Of a stretch of DNA of 64,000 bases, positions 17,150 through 25,533 are shown piece by piece. The stretch lies in NCBI GenBank assembly GCA_030648295.1, contig JAUSID010000085.1, positions 24,360-88,359 of the forward strand. The letters are read 5' to 3'. Position 1 is the first letter of the stretch. Every line of letters starts with the position of its first letter. This DNA is from Opitutaceae bacterium. Its GTDB lineage: Bacteria; Verrucomicrobiota; Verrucomicrobiia; Opitutales; Opitutaceae. A program made the position numbers and the translations under genes. A model generated the notes under the pieces. The model was not told the DNA's origin and searched no databases. It worked only from the letters and a program-made list of their open reading frames with translations.

Positions 17150-18439
17150 TCAGCCGATTATCATCCGCCGCGCCTTTGCATCGAACCGGACCCTCCGGCC
17201 TGATTCGCACGCGGCGGCCCCGATGATGGACGCGATGGAATGCGCGTAGCCGGCGTGCACATCGGCGTGCGTCTGCACCTTGTTCGCGCGGATGCATTCG
17301 AGCCAGTTTTCCATGTGCCCGGAAATTTTCACCGGCGTCGCGGTCACGGGCGCGCGCAGGCGATCCTTGCCGCCGCCATCGCCGATCGCGACGAAAGTGT
17401 CGGTCGGTGAAAACGGGCAGTGCATCGTGCCGTTCGTCCCGTAAAGCGAGATTTCCGATTTCGGACTCGCGTTGGCGAGCCGGCTGCTGAACTGGAGGAT
17501 GAAGCCCTTGGGAAAATAGAAGAGGCACTCCTGCGCATCGGTGTGCTCGCGTTCCTTAAACACCAGATGCTCGCCGACGCCAACGGCGTAGGCCGGCAGC
17601 GGATCGCCGGCCAGCCAGCTGCCGAGATCGATCACGTGGACGCCGAGCAGTCCGACCAGGCCGACGCTGTATTGTTTGTACAGCTGCCAGCAGCGAAACT
17701 GCCGCGGATCGAAGGGCGCCGCCGGCAATCCGGACCGGAACTGCTCCCAATCCACGTCCTCGCGCCGGACGTTCGAGAAGTCGCGAATCCACGACGGGAC
17801 GTTGCGGTGATACGACGTATCCACCTTGATGATCTGCCCGAGCGCTCCGGAGCGGACGAGCTCGGCGGCGGCCGCGAAGTTGCCGCTCGAGCGGAACTGC
17901 GTGCCGACCTGGCAGACAATCCGGTGTTTTGTCACGGCGTCGACGGCGGCATTGGCATCCTCGACTCGCGTCGCCATCGGCTTCTCCACATACGCGTGTT
18001 TCCCGGCCCGCGCGGCATCGACGAGGATGGGGCTGTGCGAGAAATCGGGCGTGGCAATGATGACGGCGTCGACCTCGGGCAACGCGAGCAGGTCCTGATG
18101 CCGGCGAAATGTTTTCGGCCTCCGCCCCGTTGCCTTTTGCACCTTCGCCGCGGTGGCTTCGAGATTGACCGTCCACACATCACACAGCGCCACGACGTCG
18201 AGATTCCAGGCGGCGTGATTCTTGAGGCACGGCGCGATGACGTCGTTGCCGCGACCGCCGCAGCCAATCAGCGCGATCCCGAGCCGGCCACTGGCCCGGG
18301 ATCCCGCCGCGCGCGCCAGCGAGGCGAAGGAAAATGAGCCGGCCACCGCCGTGCCGAGCGCGAGCGACGACGAGCGGAGGAAATTTCGGCGGGATGAATC
18401 CGGCCCTCTGGTCGCGCGGCCAATCTTTTCGTTTTTCAT
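17150..18439 (-). CDS. Tat-exported Gfo/Idh/MocA family oxidoreductase
   Basis: 429 residues from ATG 18439. The Tat signal is SSRRNFLRSSSLALGTAVAG (about residues 15-34). The Rossmann motif ALIGCGGRGND, then DAVIIATPDFSHSP and the EKPMATR motif of the family follow, with a C-terminal alpha/beta domain containing DLGSWLAGD. Members oxidise, reduce or epimerise sugars and derivatives with NAD(P). Export is common in planctomycetes and verrucomicrobia but its role is not established. It is divergent from a sulfatase gene, suggesting use on the same polysaccharide (inference). Confidence 0.88.
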   Translation of the reverse strand: MKNEKIGRATRGPDSSRRNFLRSSSLALGTAVAGSFSFASLARAAGSRASGRLGIALIGCGGRGNDVIAPCLKNHAAWNLDVVALCDVWTVNLEATAAKVQKATGRRPKTFRRHQDLLALPEVDAVIIATPDFSHSPILVDAARAGKHAYVEKPMATRVEDANAAVDAVTKHRIVCQVGTQFRSSGNFAAAAELVRSGALGQIIKVDTSYHRNVPSWIRDFSNVRREDVDWEQFRSGLPAAPFDPRQFRCWQLYKQYSVGLVGLLGVHVIDLGSWLAGDPLPAYAVGVGEHLVFKEREHTDAQECLFYFPKGFILQFSSRLANASPKSEISLYGTNGTMHCPFSPTDTFVAIGDGGGKDRLRAPVTATPVKISGHMENWLECIRANKVQTHADVHAGYAHSIASIIGAAACESGRRVRFDAKARRMIIG

Positions 18440-18503
18440 ACGCTGGAGGAATGAGGCTGGAGCAAACCGTCGTACCGGGGTCGACGCAACGGCGATTGCA
18501 GTC

Positions 18504-18528
18504 CCAGCCTCCTTACGTCGGCTGCTAC
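18504..18528. repeat. Single arm of the GTAGCAGCCGAGG repeat family
   Basis: Begins CCAGCCTCCTTACGTCGG and ends GCTGCTAC, lying between the divergent Gfo/Idh/MocA and sulfatase genes. Confidence 0.75.
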
Positions 18529-18653
18529 CTTCAGACCGCGTTGACCTCAACGCGGTTTGTACTGTTATCGCCCAACGAGTGGTCTTGAGATCAGGCCGCT
18601 CCAGTTTTCCGCATTAGTCCGGCTGTCCGGTCGAGTCATCCCACCTCTGCCCC

Positions 18654-20069
18654 ATGAGAATCTTTCCTTTGTGCTTTGCCCTCTGGTTTTGCGCCGCGAA
18701 CACCGGCTGGAGCTCCGGTACGCGGCCACCGAATCTCGTTTTCATCCTGACGGACAATCAGGGCGCGTGGACGCTGGGCTGTTATGGCAATCCGGACATT
18801 CGCACGCCGCACATCGATCGGCTCGCTGCCGAGGGCACACGCTTCACGCGCGCGCTCAGCAGCAACCCGGTGTGTTCGCCCACGCGGGCGACGTTCCTGA
18901 CCGGCCTGATTCCATCGCAGCACGGCGTCCACTCGTTCCTCGACCCTCAGTATATGATGGGTCCGCGGGCGTACAACACGCTGGCCGAGTTCACCTCGAT
19001 CGGCGAGGTGTTGCGGGATTCCGGATACGTTTGCGGGCTGAGCGGCAAGTGGCACCTCGGCGCGAACCTGACGCCCTCGGAGGGATTTTCGTTCTGGATC
19101 ACGAAGCCGGACGGTTCCACGCGGGAGTTCTATGATCAGCAGATCATCGAGCATGGCCAGATCCGCGTCGAGGCCGGCTATACCACGGACCTCTGGACGC
19201 GGAAAGGCATCGATTTCATCGAGGCGAACAAGGCGCGGCCGTTCTTTCTTTTTCTCGCTTACAACGGCCCGTATTCACTCGGACCACTGATGCTCAATCG
19301 CGCCCGCACCCGTCACGCCGATTACTATCGCGACCGGCATTTCTCGAGTTTCCCGATTGATGCGATGCACCCGTGGCAGCACGCGAACAAGAATTTCCAC
19401 AACCAACAGGTCGCGATGGAACGCGTGGCGGCCGAGACGAGCGGGATTGACGACGGCGTAGGGGAAATCATGGCGACGCTGAAGCGGCTCGGGCTCGATG
19501 AAAACACCCTCGTCGTCTACGCCGCCGACCAGGGCTGGATGGGTGGACAGAACGGCATGTGGGGCATGGGCGATCACTTCCGGCCGACCGGTGCGCACGA
19601 ACTGATGATGCAGATTCCGCTGCTCTTCCGGCAGCCGGGCAAGGTTCGTGCGGGCGGGACGGATGACCGGCTGGTGAGCAATTACGATTTCATGCCCACG
19701 GTGCTCGGTCAGTTGGGCCTCGGCGGACGGATGCCGCAGCAACCCGTGTCGCCGGGCCGTGATTTTTCCGCCGCGCTCCGCGGCGAGACGCTCAACTGGG
19801 ACAACGTGATCTTTTACGAGATGGAAACGACGCGAGCGGTCCGGACCGACGACTGGAAATACGTGGCGCGATTCCCGAATGGACCGTTCGAGCTGTACGA
19901 CGTGAAACGCGACCCGCGGGAGCGATTCAACCTGATCGGCCAGCCGGGCACGGATGCGACCCGCGCCGCGCTCGCGCAGCGACTCGATCAGTTTTTCGCC
20001 CGGTATGCGGATCCGCAATACGACATCTGGAAAGGCGGCCGCTCAAAAGCAAAGCGGCACACGGAGTGA
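18654..20069 (+). CDS. Secreted sulfatase with variant metal and substrate motifs
   Basis: 471 residues; signal peptide MRIFPLCFALWFCAANTGWSS. The formylglycine site CSPTR has its Cys at about residue 74, and SGKWHLG is present. Other motifs differ from the usual form: LTDNQGAW instead of DDLG, YNGPYSLG where APHxP is expected, and AADQGWMGG in place of SDNG, with GDHFRPTGAHE replacing the K/YEGG motif. It may represent a distinct subfamily. The C-terminus is basic (GGRSKAKRHTE). Exported hydrolase with unknown substrate. The stop codon runs directly into a minisatellite. Confidence 0.88.
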   Translation: MRIFPLCFALWFCAANTGWSSGTRPPNLVFILTDNQGAWTLGCYGNPDIRTPHIDRLAAEGTRFTRALSSNPVCSPTRATFLTGLIPSQHGVHSFLDPQYMMGPRAYNTLAEFTSIGEVLRDSGYVCGLSGKWHLGANLTPSEGFSFWITKPDGSTREFYDQQIIEHGQIRVEAGYTTDLWTRKGIDFIEANKARPFFLFLAYNGPYSLGPLMLNRARTRHADYYRDRHFSSFPIDAMHPWQHANKNFHNQQVAMERVAAETSGIDDGVGEIMATLKRLGLDENTLVVYAADQGWMGGQNGMWGMGDHFRPTGAHELMMQIPLLFRQPGKVRAGGTDDRLVSNYDFMPTVLGQLGLGGRMPQQPVSPGRDFSAALRGETLNWDNVIFYEMETTRAVRTDDWKYVARFPNGPFELYDVKRDPRERFNLIGQPGTDATRAALAQRLDQFFARYADPQYDIWKGGRSKAKRHTE

Positions 20070-20235
20070 AGACGCGGAAGACGCGGAAGACGCGGAAGAC
20101 GCGGAAGACGTAGAAGACGGGAAGACGTAGAAGACGGGAAGACGTAGAAGACGGGAAGACGTTGGAAGATGCGGAAGACGGGAAGACGAGGAAGACGAGG
20201 GAGACGAAGAAGACGGGAAGACGAGGGAGACGAAG
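20068..20235. repeat. 9-base minisatellite (GAAGACGCG units)
   Basis: About nineteen units of 8-10 bases. It starts with four GAAGACGCG, then alternating GAAGACGTA and GAAGACGG, then GAAGACGAG and GGAGACGAA variants. The first unit overlaps the sulfatase stop codon. Strand composition is strongly purine-biased. There are no spacers, so it is not a CRISPR. Confidence 0.93.
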
Positions 20236-20244
20236 ATTAGGCCG

Positions 20245-20352
20245 TGTTTTCAACTCGTGAAGAAACCTCGGCGTAGCGGAACGCGTGAGCGTTTCGCCGG
20301 TATGGCGAAAGCCTCACGGCTTCCGCTACACTGGCGTCCGCTTTTGAAAACA
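20245..20352. mobile_element. REPIN/MITE-like element inserted in a sulfatase remnant
   Basis: 108 bases bounded by inverted TGTTTTCAA and TTGAAAACA. Inside, GTAGCGGAACGCGTGAGCG and TATGGCGAAAGCCTCACGG with CTTCCGCTACA form a hairpin. Its right boundary coincides with the point where the sulfatase homology on the minus strand stops. No transposase is encoded. Confidence 0.7.
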
Positions 20353-20461
20353 TCGTGTCGGGCCGCTGATCGTCGCTGACGATGAGAAGGACGTTCGGTG
20401 CGGTCCGGGCCGCCTCGGCGATGGCGAGCCTAACGCACAGGGCGAGGCCAACGTATCGCAT
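20353..20461 (-). pseudogene. N-terminal remnant of a sulfatase gene
   Basis: Read on the minus strand from ATG 20461: MRYVGLALCVRLAIAEAA, then TAPNVLLIVSDDQRPDTM. This is a short signal-like N-terminus and the metal-binding start of a sulfatase, followed at once by the repeat element. The formylglycine site and the rest are gone. The remaining 36 codons cannot make an enzyme. SDDQR resembles the TDDQR of the sulfatase at 35194. Confidence 0.72.
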
Positions 20462-20600
20462 TCGGTTTCATCGTCAGACGGGGATTGGGATCGATGTTCT
20501 CACGATGGAAAGGTCAGCGGCACGCGAGGGGAATGGAATTACGTCGAAAAAAACAATGGGTCGTCCGACGCTTCGGCCGACATTGCAAACAAGCCTCACG
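20462..20600. other. Intergenic, between sulfatase remnant and the next gene
   Basis: The reading frame of the following gene is open through here, but its translation has no conserved character, so this is treated as leader DNA. Confidence 0.5.
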
Positions 20601-22334
20601 ATGATGGCCAGGATGCCAGGCCGCCGGCGCGGTGGGGCCGCGCGGCGTTGGATTTTCCCGGTGGCGCTGCTGCTGTTGCCGTTCGGCGCCACGGCGGCCG
20701 CCCCTGAGTCGCTGGCAGCGCAGGCTCGGCGCAACGGCGAGCAGGCGAGGAAGGCACTGGTCGACAGCAACCGGATCATGCACGCATGGCTGCGTCACCG
20801 CGACCCGGATACGGGGTTGCTGCCGCGCAACGTCCAGGACACGCCGCCGCTGTTCAAGCACGCGGTGAACCTGACCTGGACGGTGAAGGACTCGGCCGCC
20901 GACCTTTATCCCTTCATGGTGCTGGCCGCGCGCTTCACCGAGCCGACGCTGTATGGCGGCGCGATGCTCGACCTCCTGCGGCAGGAAGTCCTGTTGAGCA
21001 CGCGGATCGGCCGGCTGGCGGACGATGTGCAGCCCGGGCGCGGCGGCTTCGTGCGGACGAAGCCGGACATGGGTGCGATCATCTTTGGTTCGAGCGAGTA
21101 CATGAAGGACGGGCTGCTGCCCCTGACGGAGATGCTCGGCGACACCCCGTGGTATCACCGGATGGAGGGAATTGCCGCCGATGTGATCCGGCACGCACCG
21201 TTCAAGACCAGCCATGGGGCGCTGCCGGCGCAAAGCTGCGAGGTAAATGGCAACATGCTCCAGGTCCTGAGCCGGCTGTATTGGAAAACCGGCGACGAGA
21301 ATTACCTCAACACCGTCATCGCCATCGCGGACTTCTACCTGCTCGACATGCTGCCGAAGACGCAGTTTGTGCCGGTCGATCGCTGGGATTTTGCGGGCCA
21401 GAAACCCGTGGCACTGCGCTTTCGGCTTTCCGATCATGGCAACGAGATCGTCGGCGGGCTTTCCGAGGCGTTCGTCCTCGCCAGCCACCAGCGGCCGGAC
21501 AAGGCGGCGCAATACCGGCCGGCGTTTGTCTCGATGATGGATCAGTTGCTGAAGCTCGGGCGGAACGCGGACGGAGTGTGGCATGACGAGATCGACATCG
21601 GCACCGGCGCGAGTCTGACCAAGCGACATGCCCATTGCTGGGGCTACATGTTCAACGGCGTCTACACCGCCTATATGGCCACGGGCGAAACCCGGTTTCG
21701 CGCCGCCGTTGAGCACGCGATCCAGTCGGTGGCGGAACGTCCGCGCTACCTGTTCGACGAGTCACCGCCGATCGCGAGCTGGAAGGCGAACGCCTATTCG
21801 GATTCGATCGAGTCGGCGCTCGTCCTGCTCAACCGGATCCCCCACGCCGGGCTCGCCCGGGAAATTGACCCCGCGGTCGAAAAGATGCGGGCCATCATCC
21901 GGCCGAGCGGAATCGTCGAGGGTTGGTATGGCGACGGAAACACGATCCGCACCCTGTTGATGTATGCGCTGTGGAAGTCGCAAGGCACGCAACTCGAACC
22001 TTGGAGTCGTACGGTGGCGTTGGGCGCCGTGCGGGAAGGCGACGAGGTCACGCTCAGCGTCTCCGCACCGGAAGGTTGGTCGGGAATGCTGCGTTTCGAT
22101 TATCCGCGCCACCGGGTGCACTGGCACCTGCCGGTGAATTACCCGCGGCTCAACGAGTGGCCGGAGTGGTTCGCGGTCGAGGATGATCGCAGGTACTGGG
22201 TGCAGATCGGCAACGGCGTCCGTGAACCCCGGATTGGGGCCGAGCTGCGTCGCGGTCTGGCGGTCAACGTGGCGCGCGGCGAGACGTTGTTGATCAAGAT
22301 AACCGAGGGTGGTGCGCCGCCGTATGGACGGTAG
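20601..22334 (+). CDS. Secreted protein of unknown function, possibly alpha/alpha-toroid
   Basis: About 577 residues from ATG 20601, chosen because MMARMPGRRRGGAARRW then IFPVALLLLPFGATAAA form a signal peptide; upstream ATGs in frame exist. The mature part is helical with repeats of the kind found in six-hairpin glycosidase-like proteins (DTPPLFKHAVNLTWTVKDSAADLYPF, YLNTVIAIADFYLLDML, HAHCWGYMFNGVYTAYMATGE). The C-terminal 100 residues look beta-rich (LSVSAPEGWSGMLRFDYPRH). It could be a carbohydrate-active enzyme without a named family, but no catalytic acid pair can be assigned. It lies between sulfatase and TonB receptor genes. Confidence 0.72.
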   Translation: MMARMPGRRRGGAARRWIFPVALLLLPFGATAAAPESLAAQARRNGEQARKALVDSNRIMHAWLRHRDPDTGLLPRNVQDTPPLFKHAVNLTWTVKDSAADLYPFMVLAARFTEPTLYGGAMLDLLRQEVLLSTRIGRLADDVQPGRGGFVRTKPDMGAIIFGSSEYMKDGLLPLTEMLGDTPWYHRMEGIAADVIRHAPFKTSHGALPAQSCEVNGNMLQVLSRLYWKTGDENYLNTVIAIADFYLLDMLPKTQFVPVDRWDFAGQKPVALRFRLSDHGNEIVGGLSEAFVLASHQRPDKAAQYRPAFVSMMDQLLKLGRNADGVWHDEIDIGTGASLTKRHAHCWGYMFNGVYTAYMATGETRFRAAVEHAIQSVAERPRYLFDESPPIASWKANAYSDSIESALVLLNRIPHAGLAREIDPAVEKMRAIIRPSGIVEGWYGDGNTIRTLLMYALWKSQGTQLEPWSRTVALGAVREGDEVTLSVSAPEGWSGMLRFDYPRHRVHWHLPVNYPRLNEWPEWFAVEDDRRYWVQIGNGVREPRIGAELRRGLAVNVARGETLLIKITEGGAPPYGR

Positions 22335-22380
22335 GCCCGGCTCCGGGCGAGGTTGGTCTTTCTCGTTCTCCCTGACAGAA

Positions 22381-22410
22381 CCTGCGGGCGAGACGCCCGC
22401 GCTCCCAGGG
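22381..22410. repeat. GCGGGCG..CGCCCGC module (copy a)
   Basis: A short hairpin ending in GCGCTCCCAGG. The same module occurs at 25259, 28795, 30105, 30183, 39154, 39427 and 56509. Confidence 0.85.
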
Positions 22411-22497
22411 GAACAACGCCGTGTGATTCGTCGTGGTTTGGCGAATCCGAAATCCGAAATCCGCAATCCGAAATCGACCGGCGCCCGCGCTCCCCGG

Positions 22498-24537
22498 TCA
22501 ATACCGCAGGTCGAGCTTCATCCAGATCATGCGCCCCGGCTCCATCACCCGCGTCACCTGCACATAACCCGGGATGGAACTGCCGCTCCGGCTCAAGTGC
22601 TCGGCGTAGGCGCGGTCGAAAATGTTGTCGATGCCCGCGGTGACACGCGCGTGCCGATGAAAACTCCAGCCCGCATTCAGGGCCGCGACCGCAAACGCAT
22701 CCGACGTGGCGATGTCCTGGCCGGCGATATTGCCCTGATTGGGCGCGACCCGATGCTGGGCCGCCACCCAGCGACCCACGGCACCAGCCGACCATCTCAC
22801 CCCGGCGTAGGCGAGCGCGAGCCGACCCTCGAGCGGCGGCTGCTGCGCGAGCGGACGGTGATCCGTGAGGTTGTCGCCGCGCACGTACGTGAGGCTCGCG
22901 TCCGCGCGCCAGTAACCGCCAAACCGCACCGACGTGGTCGCTTCGCCGCCCCACGTGCGGGCGTCGACATTCCGCGAGATGGTCGCGGTGCGCATGCCCT
23001 TCCGCACGCCGCTTTGGATGAGGATGTAATCGTCGATCCGGCTGGCGAACGTTGAAACCGATGCGGAAAAATTTCTTCCGCGCACGATCACGCCGGCGTC
23101 CAACTGTGCCGTGCGCTCCGGTTCGGTCGCGAACGCGCTCACGGACGCTGCGTTCTCCTTCGAGAAAACCTCCCAATAATCGGGAAAGCGCGAGGCGTAA
23201 CCGATTCCCGCATACGCAGTGGCCCGCCCGTGCTCGTGCTCGAGCCGGAAGAAACCCGATCCCAGCGCCTCGTGACGGTGCTGGCCCGCCGTCGGATTCG
23301 GCGTCGTTCCCGCCATGCCCGACGCGATCGTCGCGCGATGATCTGTCATCCGCCAGCGATCGAGGCGCCCGCCCGCGATCCAGCGGCCGTGTTCCGACCA
23401 CGGGTGCGCGAGTTCCGCAAACACCCCGGTCTGATCGAACTTCGCATCGTCCGTTCGCGGGAGCATCGACCAGGCGACGATCGCCGCATTCTCAGTGCTG
23501 CGGATCCGGTGGCGGTTGCTTTGGAAATCGATGCCGGTGTCGACGGTCGTGCCGGCCACGCGGCCGTTTGCCAGCAGCCGGCCGCCGCGCGTCCGCCGAT
23601 CCGGATTCGACACCGAGGGATTCGGCATTGCGGCCGACGGCCGGAAGACGCGCTGGGTGTAGTTGTCCATCACGTGATCGACGGCATTGAGATACGCGCG
23701 GGCCTCGAGCCGCTGCAAAACTGCGCCGCTGACCTGGCGCGTGAATCCGAGCGCCAGGTTTTCGCGCGCGAATTTTGCGCCGTCCATTGCGCGATCCGCA
23801 TAGCTTGCCTCACCGTCGCCGCGAGCCGCCGTCAGCTCGATGACGGTTTGTGCATCCGTGGCCCACGCCACGGCGGTCTGCGCGTTCCAGCGTTCATAGC
23901 CGGAGTGAACTGCCGCGCCTTTGCCATCCTCGTAGTCGCGGGAGGCGGAACGGGTCACATTCGCCTCGACAAACGCCGGACGTACGACGGCGCGCAATCG
24001 CGCGGCCTGATCATTCCGCCCGAAACTGCCGAGCGTGATCGAACCGCTCGCGTCGTTGGTGTGGCGCATCGCCCAATCGGGATCGCGTTCAAAACGGACG
24101 ACTCCGGCCGAGTACCCTGGTCCATCGACCACGCTCTGCGGCCCCTTGAGCACGGTGACGCGATCGAAAGCGGCGGGATGAACATACGCGGTGGGCGGAT
24201 CCATCCGGTTGCCGCAGCCGCCGAGAATGACATTCCCATCCGCCAGGATGCCGAGCCGGGAGCCGGCCATTCCGCGCAAGACCGGGTCGCCATCGCTGCC
24301 GCCTTTGCGGATGACCGAGAATCCCGCGATGCCGCGCAGCAATTCGGCGCCGTCCTGCACCGGCATCGGTTGGGCCGGTGACTGCGGATCGGCGGTGATG
24401 ACGAGTGGTCGGTCGGCGTGGTGGGCGGTCACGACGACCGGTGAAAGCAGGATTTGCTGCGCGCCGCAGCGCGCGGCGGGAAGAATTGCGAGCAGGGTGA
24501 TCGCACTGGTGGAAACGAGCGGGGAAGGGAAAATCAT
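22498..24537 (-). CDS. TonB-dependent copper-receptor-like outer membrane protein
   Basis: 679 residues from ATG 24537 (MIFPSPLVSTSAITLLAIL signal). The plug domain contains GGSDGDPVLRGMAGSRLGIL, GGCGNRMDPPTAYVHP and VTVLKGPQSVVDGPG. These are characteristic of the TonB copper receptor family (OprC/NosA-like), where the GGCGxRMDPPTAY stretch is a signature. A 22-strand barrel follows, ending in a terminal aromatic residue (KLDLRY). It would import copper or a copper complex across the outer membrane using TonB. It sits downstream of a small DUF2946-like gene on the same strand, typical for this family. Confidence 0.88.
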   Translation of the reverse strand: MIFPSPLVSTSAITLLAILPAARCGAQQILLSPVVVTAHHADRPLVITADPQSPAQPMPVQDGAELLRGIAGFSVIRKGGSDGDPVLRGMAGSRLGILADGNVILGGCGNRMDPPTAYVHPAAFDRVTVLKGPQSVVDGPGYSAGVVRFERDPDWAMRHTNDASGSITLGSFGRNDQAARLRAVVRPAFVEANVTRSASRDYEDGKGAAVHSGYERWNAQTAVAWATDAQTVIELTAARGDGEASYADRAMDGAKFARENLALGFTRQVSGAVLQRLEARAYLNAVDHVMDNYTQRVFRPSAAMPNPSVSNPDRRTRGGRLLANGRVAGTTVDTGIDFQSNRHRIRSTENAAIVAWSMLPRTDDAKFDQTGVFAELAHPWSEHGRWIAGGRLDRWRMTDHRATIASGMAGTTPNPTAGQHRHEALGSGFFRLEHEHGRATAYAGIGYASRFPDYWEVFSKENAASVSAFATEPERTAQLDAGVIVRGRNFSASVSTFASRIDDYILIQSGVRKGMRTATISRNVDARTWGGEATTSVRFGGYWRADASLTYVRGDNLTDHRPLAQQPPLEGRLALAYAGVRWSAGAVGRWVAAQHRVAPNQGNIAGQDIATSDAFAVAALNAGWSFHRHARVTAGIDNIFDRAYAEHLSRSGSSIPGYVQVTRVMEPGRMIWMKLDLRY

Positions 24538-24667
24538 GAACGGACAAGGACAGGGGAGGGACGACTTCACGCCGCGCGGAATGTTTCCGCGCCGGTGCGG
24601 CATTGATGGGCAGTCGAAACAACACGGGCTGTGCCCGTGGTGAGAGCGTGCAGGCGCACGCCAGCGC

Positions 24668-25156
24668 TCAGGCTGCGGTCGTGACTGCAAACCGCGGTGG
24701 TGGCACCGGCGGAGCCGCGCGCCAGCTTGGTGGTTGCGGCGAGTTGTCAGGTCGAGCGAACGCGATCCGGTTCGGCGATTCGGCAGCGATTGCCCTGACG
24801 GAAGGAAGGAGCAGGAGCGGTTTTTCGGTCGCATGAAGATCGACTGTCACATCGCCGGCTTGATCGTGCCTTGCCGCCTGGATGGTCCGGCAGGCGCCGC
24901 ACATCGCATCAGGCGAGAACGTGGTCTCGAGCGCGGCGGCCAGCGGCTGCACCCGCGAATACGAAAACCACATTCGCGCCCATGCGGCGACCTGGAGTAC
25001 ATCCCAGTGTGCCCCCGTGGCCAGCGTCCACCCGAGCAGGAGCACGATGACTCGTGCGCGATCGCGCCGGCCGATTCGGCGAACACGAGCACGTCCGCCC
25101 CTGCGCCCGAGACGGGGGCGCAGGCAGGAAGGCAGGATCGTACCGATGGCCAGCAT
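24668..25156 (-). CDS. DUF2946-like small protein linked to the copper receptor
   Basis: 162 residues. A basic N-terminus leads to a hydrophobic segment (ARVIVLLLGWTLATG), followed by HWDVLQVAAWARMWFSYSRVQPLAAAL and TFSPDAMCGACRTIQ. The W-LQ-AW block and the CxxC after TF match small proteins encoded beside TonB copper receptors in Gram-negative bacteria. The C-terminal part is Pro-rich. It ends about 130 bases before the receptor start, so it is probably in the same operon. Likely periplasmic and copper-related by context; no biochemical role is known. Confidence 0.62.
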   Translation of the reverse strand: MLAIGTILPSCLRPRLGRRGGRARVRRIGRRDRARVIVLLLGWTLATGAHWDVLQVAAWARMWFSYSRVQPLAAALETTFSPDAMCGACRTIQAARHDQAGDVTVDLHATEKPLLLLPSVRAIAAESPNRIAFARPDNSPQPPSWRAAPPVPPPRFAVTTAA

Positions 25157-25258
25157 CGCCGAACACTAGCCCGATCGGGTCAGTGCGTCTTTGACTTATA
25201 TCAATGCCACGGCTGATTGCAAAAGCCGGGCAGCGCGGGCCTCCGACCTTCCGAGACA

Positions 25259-25286
25259 TTGCGGGCGAGACGCCCGCGCTCCCAGG
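25259..25286. repeat. GCGGGCG..CGCCCGC module (copy b)
   Basis: Same module as 22381-22410 in the same orientation. Confidence 0.85.
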
Positions 25287-25355
25287 GCCGATCGCCATAG
25301 TGGCTGCGGCATCCCTTCGACAAGCTCCTGTCTCCTACATTCCGATATCCGTCGA

Positions 25356-25507
25356 TGTAGGAGCGAGCTTGCTCGCGATGGGGAGCGGGACGGCCGCACC
25401 GCGATCGTTGCGACCGGGGGCGGTCGCGCTCCCATTCAAGGCAATCGCCTGCAAGCAGGCTCCTACGTTCCGATCTCCGTTGGTGTAGGAGCGAGCTTGC
25501 TCGCGAT
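25356..25507. repeat. Pair of Pseudomonas-type REP-like hairpins
   Basis: GTAGGAGCGAGCTTGCTCGC occurs at 25357 and again at 25485, each with an internal GCGAGC-TT-GCTCGC hairpin. A variant GCAAGCAGGCTCCTAC lies between them. The sequence is like the abundant Pseudomonas REP elements. Confidence 0.85.
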
Positions 25508-25533
25508 TTCAGCCGCGCCGAGCACGGCGCGGC

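Larger units (their letters stand above)
25157..25533. other. Repeat-packed intergenic region between two TonB-related loci
   Basis: 377 bases with the GCGGGCG module (25259-25286) and two GTAGGAGCGAGC hairpins (25356-25380 and 25484-25507) plus a related GCAAGCAGGCTCCTAC stretch at 25451. No gene. Confidence 0.75.

Noticed and set aside
20068..20235. Possible CRISPR array
   Set aside because: The units are 8-10 bases with no spacers and gradual drift, so it is a minisatellite. No cas genes are present.
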